Origin: an uncultured Oscillospiraceae bacterium
Lineage (GTDB): Bacteria > Bacillota > Clostridia > Oscillospirales > Ruminococcaceae
DNA length: 33,039 nt
NCBI GenBank assembly: GCA_934462925.1
Contig: CAKSIT010000021.1
Coordinates: 1 to 33,039 of the forward strand
Reading direction: 5' to 3'
Shown one piece after another: positions 13,681 to 20,653 of the stretch. The position numbers and the translations under genes were made by a program. Under the pieces are notes generated by a model. The model saw only the letters and a program-made list of their open reading frames with translations. It searched no databases and was not told where the DNA came from. Numbering within the stretch: position 1 is the stretch's first letter; every line of letters begins with the position of its first letter.

Positions 13681-14581
13681 TTTGAACCTCCGCTGTATGC
13701 AGAAAATCTGCAATACTATCTTCTGAAATTATTTTAACCATAAGCTCCATAGCATTCGCGACCTTTCCGCCTCCGTTATCATACTTCCACCGCTGCGAAC
13801 CGCCGTTACCGACTATCAGAAAGTTAGTCTTTCGTGTGACTGCTGAACAAACCTTTGCACCGTGAGCAGTCAAAAAGGCTTTAACTGCGTCCCTTGAACC
13901 GAAAGCAAAATCCCCCGTCAGCACAACCCGCAGTCCCTCGACAGAATCAAGAACGATATCAAAAAAATCAATATTATCAATGTGTTCTTTTTGCGGAGCT
14001 GCCTGCCGCTGATACTCCTCAACGCTTGTGTAAGAATAGCTCCGCCTTACATCGGGAGCAATACCGTCGGCGACAAGCGCGGCGAACAGCTTGCTTGTAG
14101 CTTCGCTGTCCTCGAACGCACGGTGCGCGCGGGAGTTGTCTATGCCGTAATGGTCAAGCATTGTCTGAAGCTTATTGTCGGCAACGCCCTGCACGGTCTT
14201 TGACAGGTAAACGGTATCTATGTAGCTCGGCTCAAACATCGTGCCGAACGCGACTGCCGCGTGGCGGCGAATCATGGGAATATCGAATGTCGCGATATTG
14301 TGGCCGACGAGAACATCTTCGCCTATAAATGCAAAAAAATCGGGCAGAACCGCTTCTATGCCGCGGGAATCCCGAACAATTTCATTTGTAATACCGGTTA
14401 ATTCGGTGATTTTGCGGGAGATAGGCAGGTGCGGCTTAACCAGCTCGGAGAAAGTGTCAACAATTTCGCCGTCCCGAACCTTAACCGCGCCGATGTCGAT
14501 TATTTCCGCCGCGCGACCGAAGCCTGTTGTTTCAAGGTCAAAGCAGACGTAATCGCTTATTATTACACGCTTTTTGTGCAT
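13673..14581 (-). CDS. DnaQ-like 3'-5' exonuclease with C-terminal BRCT domain
   Basis: This 302-residue protein combines an exonuclease (about 10-185) with a BRCT domain (about 215-300). The DEDDh active site is visible: Asp15/Glu17 in CFDLETTG, Asp in GHNIATFD, and His/Asp in HRAFEDSEAT. The BRCT part starts GLRVVLTGDFAFGSRDAVK and includes TNFLIVG, as in NAD-dependent DNA ligase. Exonuclease-BRCT proteins also occur on Firmicutes chromosomes. Here the gene sits between integrase and repressor, a place where prophages often carry lysogenic-conversion genes. GGGAGG precedes the ATG. The overlapping downstream gene suggests a two-gene operon. Degradation of 3' ends, perhaps against invading DNA, is a guess. 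Confidence 0.85.
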   Translation of the reverse strand: MHKKRVIISDYVCFDLETTGFGRAAEIIDIGAVKVRDGEIVDTFSELVKPHLPISRKITELTGITNEIVRDSRGIEAVLPDFFAFIGEDVLVGHNIATFDIPMIRRHAAVAFGTMFEPSYIDTVYLSKTVQGVADNKLQTMLDHYGIDNSRAHRAFEDSEATSKLFAALVADGIAPDVRRSYSYTSVEEYQRQAAPQKEHIDNIDFFDIVLDSVEGLRVVLTGDFAFGSRDAVKAFLTAHGAKVCSAVTRKTNFLIVGNGGSQRWKYDNGGGKVANAMELMVKIISEDSIADFLHTAEVQNV

Positions 14582-14670
14582 AAATTTCCTCCCATTTAGT
14601 ATGTATAAGAATTTTTAGACGTAAATCACCAACAGCTTTACAAAAAACGCTAAAGTGTATCGAATTTTGC

Positions 14671-14699
14671 TTGCAATTTGTTCAAAGCTGTGATATACT
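14671..14699 (+). promoter_or_regulatory. Promoter of the small ORF convergent with the repressor
   Basis: TTGCAA (14671-14676), a 17-bp spacer and TATACT (14694-14699), 34 bp before the ATG at 14733. Confidence 0.55.
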
Positions 14700-14732
14700 A
14701 TGAACATATCAAATTCACTTGCGGAGGTACAT

Positions 14733-14927
14733 ATGAACATATTGCAGCTTATAAAAAATCTGAACACCTTAAACAACGACCAAATGCAGGTCGTATCAAA
14801 CGCTATTCTTGCTTATTCGACCCCGCAAGCCCCGCAACGAGATTCTCAATCGCCTGCCGCTTGTCCTCGGGTAGCGCGGCAATCGCCCGCGCAAGCGCAA
14901 GCTGCGGGGATTCCTCCGCGCGATTGA
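14733..14927 (+). CDS. Small ORF overlapping the repressor gene antisense
   Basis: This 64-codon frame starts with GCGGAGG at a proper distance and a promoter upstream. The first 29 residues (MNILQLIKNLNTLNNDQMQV...) look like a genuine short helical protein. The rest (from about residue 30, STPQAPQRDSQ...) is the antisense reading of the repressor 3' end and is Pro/Ala/Gln-rich, so the tail may be accidental. It converges with the repressor and overlaps it by 125 bp, so transcription from here could also lower repressor expression. It may be a real peptide, an antisense regulator, or both. Confidence 0.45.
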   Translation: MNILQLIKNLNTLNNDQMQVVSNAILAYSTPQAPQRDSQSPAACPRVARQSPAQAQAAGIPPRD

Positions 14928-15144
14928 CCTCGGGGACATCGGTGTTCCCGATAAGGTAGTCCACAGAAACATCAAAATATATTGCAAGGGCTTGGAGCTT
15001 CTCAACCGAGGGGACTGAGCCCTGCTTTTCTATTGACCAAAAGAAGTTCTTCTTTACCCCGCTTTCAATAAGCGCATTTGTTAACGAAACCCCTTTTTTG
15101 CTTGCAAGCTCCTTGACAACTCTGTGTAATCTTTCGTAATCCAT
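14803..15144 (-). CDS. Phage repressor, XRE/CI-type HTH protein
   Basis: This 113-residue protein has an N-terminal HTH (about 1-65: MDYERLHRVVKELASKKGVS...KLQALAIYFDVSVDYLIGN), the typical XRE signature, and a short acidic-basic C-terminal tail. No LexA-like peptidase domain is present, so induction would need an antirepressor or other route. AGGGAG precedes the ATG at 15144; a longer frame up to 15174 lacks a site. It is divergent from the early genes and faces two palindromic operators, so it is the likely lysogeny repressor. Its 3' end is overlapped by a convergent ORF. Confidence 0.85.
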   Translation of the reverse strand: MDYERLHRVVKELASKKGVSLTNALIESGVKKNFFWSIEKQGSVPSVEKLQALAIYFDVSVDYLIGNTDVPEVNRAEESPQLALARAIAALPEDKRQAIENLVAGLAGSNKQE

Positions 15145-15217
15145 GCTATACTCCCTGTTAAATTCATCAGTCAAATTGCACTAATACTACCGCCCATTTT
15201 TGTTAAAAACATAAATT

Positions 15218-15229
15218 CCATAATTATGG
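15218..15229. promoter_or_regulatory. Phage operator O1
   Basis: Perfect 12-bp palindrome CCATAATTATGG in the repressor/early intergenic region, 33 bp (about three helix turns) centre-to-centre from an identical copy. Confidence 0.8.
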
Positions 15230-15241
15230 TGTGTTTTGTAC

Positions 15242-15270
15242 TTGACAAACCCATAATTATGGGGTATACT
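15242..15270 (+). promoter_or_regulatory. Early rightward promoter with operator O2 in its spacer
   Basis: TTGACA (15242-15247), 17-bp spacer, TATACT (15265-15270). The second CCATAATTATGG (15251-15262) lies inside the spacer, so bound repressor would exclude RNA polymerase. The leader to the first gene is about 150 nt. Confidence 0.85.
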
Positions 15271-15427
15271 ATGCTTGTAAACCGAAATGACACAGCAAAA
15301 ACAACCCTTCCCCTTGGAACAAAAACAGGGAACGAAGTGAGTATTAACTTGGTGACACTTTTAATATATCACATTTTGCGGGATTTGTCAAGCGAATTTA
15401 CAAAAAGACGCGGAAGGAGGACTGCAG

Positions 15428-15613
15428 ATGAACGAACGCGAAAAGGCGTTTGTAAAGCGCGTGCGCAAGCGCCTTATCGACCTTGAATGGGAACAGCGCA
15501 CGCTCGCGCAGCGGCTCGGCGTGGACGAAAGCTACGTGTCCATGCTGCTTAACGGCAAGAGGTCTATTACCGCTGACCTTAAGCGGAGAATAACCGACGT
15601 TATGGGGCTGTAG
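15428..15613 (+). CDS. Cro-like XRE HTH protein
   Basis: This 61-residue protein is essentially a single helix-turn-helix domain, with the signature TLAQRLGVDESYVSMLLNGK. It is the first gene downstream of the operator-controlled early promoter, the Cro position, and AAGGAGGA precedes the ATG. It probably binds the same CCATAATTATGG operators as the repressor and promotes lytic growth, although this is inferred from position. The next gene starts 13 bp downstream. Confidence 0.82.
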   Translation: MNEREKAFVKRVRKRLIDLEWEQRTLAQRLGVDESYVSMLLNGKRSITADLKRRITDVMGL

Positions 15614-15625
15614 GGAGGAGAAATC

Positions 15626-15976
15626 ATGGAAATAGGTTACAAGCAGGCAACGCGGATAACGATTCGCGACAAGAGCGGCAGACCGCTGGCCGTCCTTACA
15701 GACAGCAAAATTATGACGAACAGCGGGGTCGAGGTCGAAGTGGAACGCCCCGAGGTGGATTATGCTACTCTCGAGGACATTGAAAAGATAGATTCCCCGA
15801 TACTTCTTCCGCGGCAAATTGCAGGCTACCTTAAGTGCGCGCAGTACACCATCAACTGTCAGGCAATGCAAGACCCGTCTAAGCTCGGGTTTCCCGTTAT
15901 CATGACAGGGTCGCGCGTTAAGATACCAAAGGAAGGGTTCATTAACTATTGCCGTGGCATTGCGGCAAACGACTGA
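15626..15976 (+). CDS. Excisionase-like or early regulatory HTH protein
   Basis: This 116-residue phage protein has an N-terminal beta-rich part (RITIRDKSGRPLAVLTDSK) and a C-terminal winged-HTH-like segment, ILLPRQIAGYLKCAQYTINC followed by GFPVIMTGSRVKIPKEGFINY. That segment matches the excisionase/HTH_17 pattern of helix-turn-helix plus a short wing. It could direct excision with the integrase or act as an early transcription factor. GGGAGGAG precedes the ATG. Confidence in the fold is moderate, in the exact role low. Confidence 0.6.
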   Translation: MEIGYKQATRITIRDKSGRPLAVLTDSKIMTNSGVEVEVERPEVDYATLEDIEKIDSPILLPRQIAGYLKCAQYTINCQAMQDPSKLGFPVIMTGSRVKIPKEGFINYCRGIAAND

Positions 15977-15989
15977 AAGGAGTAAACCA

Positions 15990-16196
15990 ATGAACACAGA
16001 AGACAAGCAGCAGGCATTGAACCTGCTAGTGTACGCCCTGCACCACACGAGCGCAGGCGCGGACGTCGGGGCGATAGAGGTTACGCCCGACGGCGACACG
16101 GCGCGGGTTTACACCGCAGGCGGCTATATCGACGTAAACATCGCGCTCGACAGCGCGATAGCCGCGATTATCGACGTGTGCAGGGCGCTGATGTGA
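15990..16196 (+). CDS. Small phage protein, unknown function
   Basis: This 68-residue acidic protein, MNTEDKQQALNLLVYALHHT..., has an N-terminal helix, a beta hairpin (AIEVTPDGDTARVYTAG) and a C-terminal helix ending in CRAL. No family was recognised. AAAGGAG lies before the ATG, and it is packed tightly in the early operon, 13 bp after the previous gene. A longer in-frame start at 15954 lies inside the previous gene and lacks a site. Confidence 0.65.
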   Translation: MNTEDKQQALNLLVYALHHTSAGADVGAIEVTPDGDTARVYTAGGYIDVNIALDSAIAAIIDVCRALM

Positions 16197-16211
16197 TAGG
16201 GAGTGAGCAGT

Positions 16212-16481
16212 ATGACAATCAAAGAACTCGGCGACAAGTATTACACAATCAAGAACGCGCACTACGAGGTAGTGAACAGGGACGACGCAGCCGAAACTCT
16301 CAGATGGGTGCTCAATACTTACAAACTCCTCAACGACATTATGGGCGACGCCCAGACTGTAAAAACTCTGACCGCCACCGAGAGGAACGTACTCGCGCAG
16401 GCGCAGGACGAACTTCGGGCGGGCTATTGCGCAACGCTCGGGGCGCTGCAGAAACGCTGCAGGGAGGACAAAGATGCGTAA
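16212..16481 (+). CDS. Phage protein, unknown function
   Basis: This 89-residue protein is predicted to be mostly helical, MTIKELGDKYYTIKNAHYEV..., with no recognised domain. GGGAGTGAG precedes the ATG at 16212. It overlaps the next gene by 8 bp, which indicates translational coupling within the early operon. Codon use matches its neighbours. Confidence 0.65.
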   Translation: MTIKELGDKYYTIKNAHYEVVNRDDAAETLRWVLNTYKLLNDIMGDAQTVKTLTATERNVLAQAQDELRAGYCATLGALQKRCREDKDA

Positions 16482-16713
16482 AAAGAACAAGCAGGAAATT
16501 TGTGACGCAGTCGAGGAGCTGCTTAAGCTTATAGGCGAGAGCAAAATAGTGTCGTCCGTTGACTACACAGTCAGGAACGGTACGGTATCCGTGCATTATG
16601 CAGACCACACCGACGGTCTCAGATGTTGCGCGTGTATCGGTGTAAATCACAGAGGCGGTATTGAAGACCTTGTTGATTTGATACAGCGCCTTAGCGAGGT
16701 GCAACATGACTGA
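16474..16713 (+). CDS. Phage protein, unknown function
   Basis: This 79-residue protein begins MRKKNKQEICDAVEELLKL, a helix, followed by a beta-rich region (VDYTVRNGTVSVHYADH) and a Cys pair in RCCACIG. No family recognised. It overlaps both neighbours by 8 bp, a regular coupling pattern in this cassette, and AGGGAGG lies within the previous gene at the right distance. Confidence 0.65.
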   Translation: MRKKNKQEICDAVEELLKLIGESKIVSSVDYTVRNGTVSVHYADHTDGLRCCACIGVNHRGGIEDLVDLIQRLSEVQHD

Positions 16714-16924
16714 CGCAACAAACATGACGCAGCGCGAGCGGGACAAGCTCACGCGGGAAATAGAGCGGCTCGGCGAGTGTGTAACACAGCCGCGCGGACT
16801 GGTGTCCGAGATAGCGGCGCTGCGCAGAAAGCGCCCGCGTACGATAGCGGAGATAAACGCGATGGCAGCAGCACGCGGTCTGAGCTACGGACAGATGGTA
16901 CTGGAACTGGAAAGGAGGAGATGA
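16706..16924 (+). CDS. Small basic phage protein, unknown function
   Basis: This 72-residue Arg/Glu-rich protein is predicted to be helical, with a coiled-coil-like start (TQRERDKLTREIERLGECV) and a tail ending LELERRR. The segment IAEINAMAAARGLSYGQMV resembles a short HTH, so DNA binding is possible. It overlaps its upstream neighbour by 8 bp. Confidence 0.6.
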   Translation: MTDATNMTQRERDKLTREIERLGECVTQPRGLVSEIAALRRKRPRTIAEINAMAAARGLSYGQMVLELERRR

Positions 16925-16925
16925 T

Positions 16926-17096
16926 ATGCCAAGACTTGATGAATGCCCGAAGTGCGACAGGTACACCTGCTTCGCATACAACAACGGCAAATGCGTGGCG
17001 CTTACGGACAACAATTTCGGCAAGCGCGAGTGCCCGTTTTACAAGACGCCTGCCCGAATAGCGGCGGAGGAAGCGAGGGTGAAAAAGCATGACTAA
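16926..17096 (+). CDS. Small Cys-rich (zinc-binding type) phage protein
   Basis: This 56-residue protein has CPKCDRYTCFAYNNGKCVAL and ECPFYKT, with five Cys plus a terminal His, a pattern seen in small phage proteins that probably bind zinc. AAAGGAGG precedes the ATG at 16926. The following gene overlaps its end by 8 bp. Compare the CPF/CPYY motifs of the 27671-27868 product. Function unknown. Confidence 0.7.
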   Translation: MPRLDECPKCDRYTCFAYNNGKCVALTDNNFGKRECPFYKTPARIAAEEARVKKHD

Positions 17097-17286
17097 ACGC
17101 GAGATAGCCGCAGGCATTATCGGTGCAATAGGATTCCTGATGTGCCTGAGCGCCGTATCGCAGGCAGAATTTGACGGAATCTTTGTCGAGGAGTTCGCGC
17201 TGCGTTCAGTAGTCGGCGTACTGCTGATGTTTGCGTCCGTGCCGCTGAGCGGCGATATAGACGGCGAAAAGAAAAACCGCCGCTGA
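17089..17286 (+). CDS. Small phage membrane protein
   Basis: This 65-residue protein has two hydrophobic segments (about 6-24 and 38-54) separated by an acidic loop, QAEFDGIFVEEFALRS, and a charged tail, DGEKKNRR. This suggests an inner-membrane hairpin protein. No family recognised. It is the last gene of the tightly packed early cassette; a 72-bp gap with a GTGGTA-TTG-TACCAC hairpin (17324-17338) follows. Confidence 0.6.
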   Translation: MTKREIAAGIIGAIGFLMCLSAVSQAEFDGIFVEEFALRSVVGVLLMFASVPLSGDIDGEKKNRR

Positions 17287-17358
17287 ACGGCAATTCAGCA
17301 AGCGGCAAAGAAATATTAGTACAGTGGTATTGTACCACAGAAAGAGAGATTTGTCAAT

Positions 17359-17748
17359 ATGATGGCAGCAGAAAAAATCAAATCCGAGCTTAGCGGCGCG
17401 AGGCTCTCTGTAAAGGGACGGGCGGTCGCTTCGTCGGTCGAGGAGGCGCTCACGCTGTTCTGCGAGCAAAACGCGGAGTTCGCGCAGGCGGTAGAGCAGA
17501 GCGGCAAAACCGCCGCCGAATGCGTAGAGAACGCGGTGATGGGCTGCGGCAGCTCCATCTCGGACATTGAGGTGTACCGCCGCGCGGTTCAGTTCTACTT
17601 CGAGGGCGCAACGGTGCATTTCAACATGACAATAGACCTCGGGGACGAGGGCTTCTCAAACGTTCAGCCGGACAAGCCCGGACAGATTCGGACAGATTCG
17701 GACAAACCGGGCGGGCTTTCGCTCTCGCTGGACGACCTGCTTCTGTGA
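17359..17748 (+). CDS. PcfK-like protein
   Basis: This 129-residue protein is assigned PcfK-like from the segment EEALTLFCEQNAEFAQAVEQ ... TAAECVENAVMGCGSSISDI and from its position directly upstream of a PcfJ-like gene, the pairing seen on plasmid pCF10 and in many Firmicutes phages. The molecular role of PcfK is unknown. The C terminus carries an unusual repetitive linker, DKPGQIRTDSDKPGG, coded by four tandem 10-bp units (17671-17710), before an acidic LSLDDLLL tail. Two consecutive ATGs (17359, 17362) can serve as start. Confidence 0.72.
   Translation: MMAAEKIKSELSGARLSVKGRAVASSVEEALTLFCEQNAEFAQAVEQSGKTAAECVENAVMGCGSSISDIEVYRRAVQFYFEGATVHFNMTIDLGDEGFSNVQPDKPGQIRTDSDKPGGLSLSLDDLLL
17671..17710 (+). 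repeat. Four tandem 10-bp repeats within the PcfK-like gene
   Basis: Units GACAAGCCCG, GACAGATTCG, GACAGATTCG and GACAAACCGG lie head to tail. Ten bp is not a multiple of three, so each unit is read in a different phase and copy-number change would shift the frame unless three units changed at once. Confidence 0.8.
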
Positions 17749-17758
17749 GGCGCGCCCC

Positions 17759-19069
17759 ATGAGAAAAGAACGCAAGCAGGCGCTTCTGGGCGAGTTCCCG
17801 CCTGTGCCTGCGGAAATAATGGAACAGATGACAGACGCGCCGCGCAGGCACGCGCAGAACTTCGTGGTGCTGCTCACGAACGGCGACGAGCTTTTCGCCC
17901 GCTGCTACCACAAGTATTACAGCGATGAAATCGCCGAACGTCAGCGCTATGTTTTTGCGACAGACGGCTGCTGCCGTTACGGCATTGCGGCAAACGGCAG
18001 CTGGGCGGCGCGCGGGGAGTTCCGCGAACCCGTGTTCTGTACAACCTACGGTTACAGCGCTGACAACAGCTACACCGTGCTGAACAAGGAAGCGATAAAG
18101 CGTTCCTGCATGAAATATTCCTGCGTCGAAATGTATCGTGGCACGCTTTTTATGGAATACCTCGCGCTTTACGCAAAGCACCCGAACATTGAGTATCTTA
18201 TGAAATCGGGCTACGAAAGCACCATTGGGGAGTGCGACGCAGACCACTATTACTGGAGCGTGCGGAAGAAAATAGCCGTCGACGCGAACATCAATCTGAA
18301 ATCAAACGACCTGTTGAAAATGCTCGGGCTGACCCGCACGGAGTTCAGGGCGCTTAAGGGCGCGGAATACCGCTATTTTGAATACGTCAGATGGCGGCGG
18401 GAATACCCGAATCTCAAGCCCGGGGAGCTGCTTTCCCTTGCGCAGGTGTTCCGCTGCGAGTTTGCAACGGCAGGCAGGCTTGCGGAGCTTACGGGCAGGA
18501 AGCTCACACGCGTTGCGGCGTACATTCTCGCGCAGGAAATAAATTTGCGGGATTATGAGGATTACCTGCGGCAATGCCGCGAGCTTCGGTACGATATGCG
18601 GGACACGGCGATAGCCTTTCCGCATGATTTCCGCGCCATGCACACGAGGTGCTCCGAGATAATCCAGCAGATACATGAGGAGGAAAACCGCAGAAAGCGC
18701 GAAGAGAAAGCCCGGATTTTCAGCGAGAACTACCAGCTTCGCACCGAACTGGAGTTCCGCAGCGGCGAGTACCTCATCAGACAGCCGGAAAGCATGGACG
18801 AAATCGTGGCCGAAGGCAGAGCGCTGCACCACTGCGTTGCCGGATATGCCGTCAGGCATGCCGAGGGAATACTCCACATTCTGTTTATCCGCAAGGCGAG
18901 CGACCCGGAAACGCCGCTTTACACAATGGAGCTCAGCACCTCCGGCAAGGTCGAGCAGGTCAGAGGACTCCGGAACTGCGACCCGACAGCGGAAGCCAGA
19001 GCTTTCATCGAGCAGTACAAGCAGTATATCAAAGAAATTTTCAGAAAGAAAGCGAGGAAAACCGCATGA
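17759..19069 (+). CDS. PcfJ-like protein
   Basis: This 436-residue protein has the PcfJ signature near its C terminus: ESMDEIVAEGRALHHCVAGY followed by HILFIRK and YTMELS. The long N-terminal part (about 1-230) is variable among such proteins. PcfJ was named from the pCF10 conjugative plasmid but is common in phages and genomic islands beside PcfK; its biochemical activity is not established. The conserved LHHCV motif suggests metal or nucleic-acid binding. It starts 11 bp after the PcfK-like gene and overlaps the next gene by 4 bp. Confidence 0.82.
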   Translation: MRKERKQALLGEFPPVPAEIMEQMTDAPRRHAQNFVVLLTNGDELFARCYHKYYSDEIAERQRYVFATDGCCRYGIAANGSWAARGEFREPVFCTTYGYSADNSYTVLNKEAIKRSCMKYSCVEMYRGTLFMEYLALYAKHPNIEYLMKSGYESTIGECDADHYYWSVRKKIAVDANINLKSNDLLKMLGLTRTEFRALKGAEYRYFEYVRWRREYPNLKPGELLSLAQVFRCEFATAGRLAELTGRKLTRVAAYILAQEINLRDYEDYLRQCRELRYDMRDTAIAFPHDFRAMHTRCSEIIQQIHEEENRRKREEKARIFSENYQLRTELEFRSGEYLIRQPESMDEIVAEGRALHHCVAGYAVRHAEGILHILFIRKASDPETPLYTMELSTSGKVEQVRGLRNCDPTAEARAFIEQYKQYIKEIFRKKARKTA

Positions 19070-19995
19070 TAATCCCCAACGAGAGAATATCGCCCGCCGA
19101 CGGGGCGCTCCCCGTCACGGACGAGTACATAAGGGCGCTGAACCTCAACCGCCGAATAATCGTATCGGCGCAGCTCGCGCAGCAGAACCTTTACGAGATG
19201 TGCGCGGGCTTCAAGGAAATGCGCGACAGCAAGCTTTATAAGGAGCTTGGGTACACAGATTTCGGCGAGTACTGCGAGCAGGAAACGGGCATAAAGCGCA
19301 GGCAGGTGTACAACTATATAACGATTGTCGAGAAGTTACCTACAGATTTTGTGCAATCAATTGCACAAATCGGAATGACAAAGGTGCTGCTGCTCACGAC
19401 CCTCGACGACGAGGAACGCGCGCAGATAACCGCCGAAACCGACCTTGAAAGCGCGACGGTGAAGCAGCTCGAGCAGCAGGTGAAGCAGCTGCGCGCCGAA
19501 AAGGACAAGGCAGTCGCGGACAAGTCCGCAGCGGAAGCGGACAGCGCGCTGAAATCGGACGAGATAGCAGCCCTCGAGCGCACTAAGCAGACCCTTGACG
19601 CGCGCATAACGGAGCTTGGCAGCCGGATTAAGGGCCTTGAAAACCGCCCCGTAGAAACCGCCGTGCAGGTAGTCGAGAAGATACCCGACAAGTACGTCGA
19701 TATCTCCGCTTACGAGCAGCTTGTTGAGCAGCACAACGCCGAACGCGAGCAGATGGAAACGGAGTACCTCGCGCTGAAACGCCAGCTCGGCGACGTTGAA
19801 AAGCAGCTTGAGGAGGAGCGCAGCAAGCGCGCGCAGGCGGTCGCTCAGCAGGACGAGAACGAGGTGTTCAGGGCGTACTTTAAGGCGGCGTACGACGGCC
19901 TTAATCGCCTTGTGGAGTATGTCCGCGAACACCGGACAGACGAACACTATGACCGCACGATTAAGCTTATAGACACCGTTAAGGCGTCGCTTTAA
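19066..19995 (+). CDS. Phage HTH and coiled-coil protein (DUF3102-like)
   Basis: This 309-residue protein has an N-terminal domain (about 20-110) with YKELGYTDFGEYCEQETGIK and RQVYNYITIVEKLP, similar to DUF3102/ParB-like phage proteins that bind DNA through an HTH. A long coiled coil follows (about 125-265), rich in KQLEQQVKQLRAEKDKAV-type heptads, with a short globular C terminus. It may act as a structural DNA-binding or segregation-like factor. It overlaps the PcfJ-like gene by 4 bp (ATGA). Confidence 0.65.
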   Translation: MIIPNERISPADGALPVTDEYIRALNLNRRIIVSAQLAQQNLYEMCAGFKEMRDSKLYKELGYTDFGEYCEQETGIKRRQVYNYITIVEKLPTDFVQSIAQIGMTKVLLLTTLDDEERAQITAETDLESATVKQLEQQVKQLRAEKDKAVADKSAAEADSALKSDEIAALERTKQTLDARITELGSRIKGLENRPVETAVQVVEKIPDKYVDISAYEQLVEQHNAEREQMETEYLALKRQLGDVEKQLEEERSKRAQAVAQQDENEVFRAYFKAAYDGLNRLVEYVREHRTDEHYDRTIKLIDTVKASL

Positions 19996-20005
19996 GGAGG
20001 ATAGC

Positions 20006-20596
20006 ATGAAGCTTTACGAACTTACAGACGAAATGGAACAGGTAGCCGAAAATCTCGAGACGGCGCTTGAATGGCAGCCCGACACCGACGCGGACGGGAA
20101 TCCCATTGACGACGACGGAAACGTCATTGAAGACGTCGCGGCGTTCCGTGCGGAAATGCTTGCGGCATGGCGCGGCACGCTCGAAGCCGTGAGCGGGGAG
20201 TTCGACGAAAAGGCGGGAAACATAGCCGCGTACATAAAGAACCTCAAGGCGCAGGCGGAGGATATCCACAAGGAGGAACGCGCCCTGCGCAGGCGGCGCG
20301 CCGTCAAGGAGAACGCGCTTTCGCGCATGATAGAGTACCTGCTTTCCGAGATGGAACGCGCGGGCAGGCGCAAGGTAGAGACCCCGCGCGCGGCGATATC
20401 CGTGCGAAACAACCCCGAAACCGTCGAGATAGCGGACGAGCGCCGCTTTATTGAATGGGCGCAGGCGAACGCGGAAAATACGCTGAAATACGTTCAGCCC
20501 GAGATACGCAAGCGCGAGGTGATGGCGCTGATAAGAAGCGGGCAGGAAGTCCCCGAGGCGCGGCTTGCGAGAACGCAGTCGCTGATTATTAAGTGA
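20006..20596 (+). CDS. Siphovirus Gp157-family protein
   Basis: This 196-residue protein is assigned to the Gp157 family from the opening MKLYELTDEMEQVAENLET, the helical middle (YIKNLKAQAEDIHKEERAL), and the beta-hairpin region AAISVRNNPETVEI with YVQPEIRKREV. Gp157 of streptococcal phage Sfi is linked to phage resistance and is almost always found upstream of the AAA ATPase, helicase and DUF669 genes, as here. An acidic insertion (DTDADGNPIDDDGNVIEDV) is present near residue 30. AGGAGG precedes the ATG. Confidence 0.85.
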   Translation: MKLYELTDEMEQVAENLETALEWQPDTDADGNPIDDDGNVIEDVAAFRAEMLAAWRGTLEAVSGEFDEKAGNIAAYIKNLKAQAEDIHKEERALRRRRAVKENALSRMIEYLLSEMERAGRRKVETPRAAISVRNNPETVEIADERRFIEWAQANAENTLKYVQPEIRKREVMALIRSGQEVPEARLARTQSLIIK

Positions 20597-20653
20597 TTTG
20601 CAGCAAATTGCAGTTAATGCCGAGGTATTATTTCGGCGAAAGGAGAGATTGCA

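Noticed and set aside
15226..15486. 86-codon frame over the early promoter and leader
   Set aside because: Its start lies upstream of or within the promoter boxes, and it runs through the Cro-like gene in another frame; not translatable from the mapped promoter.
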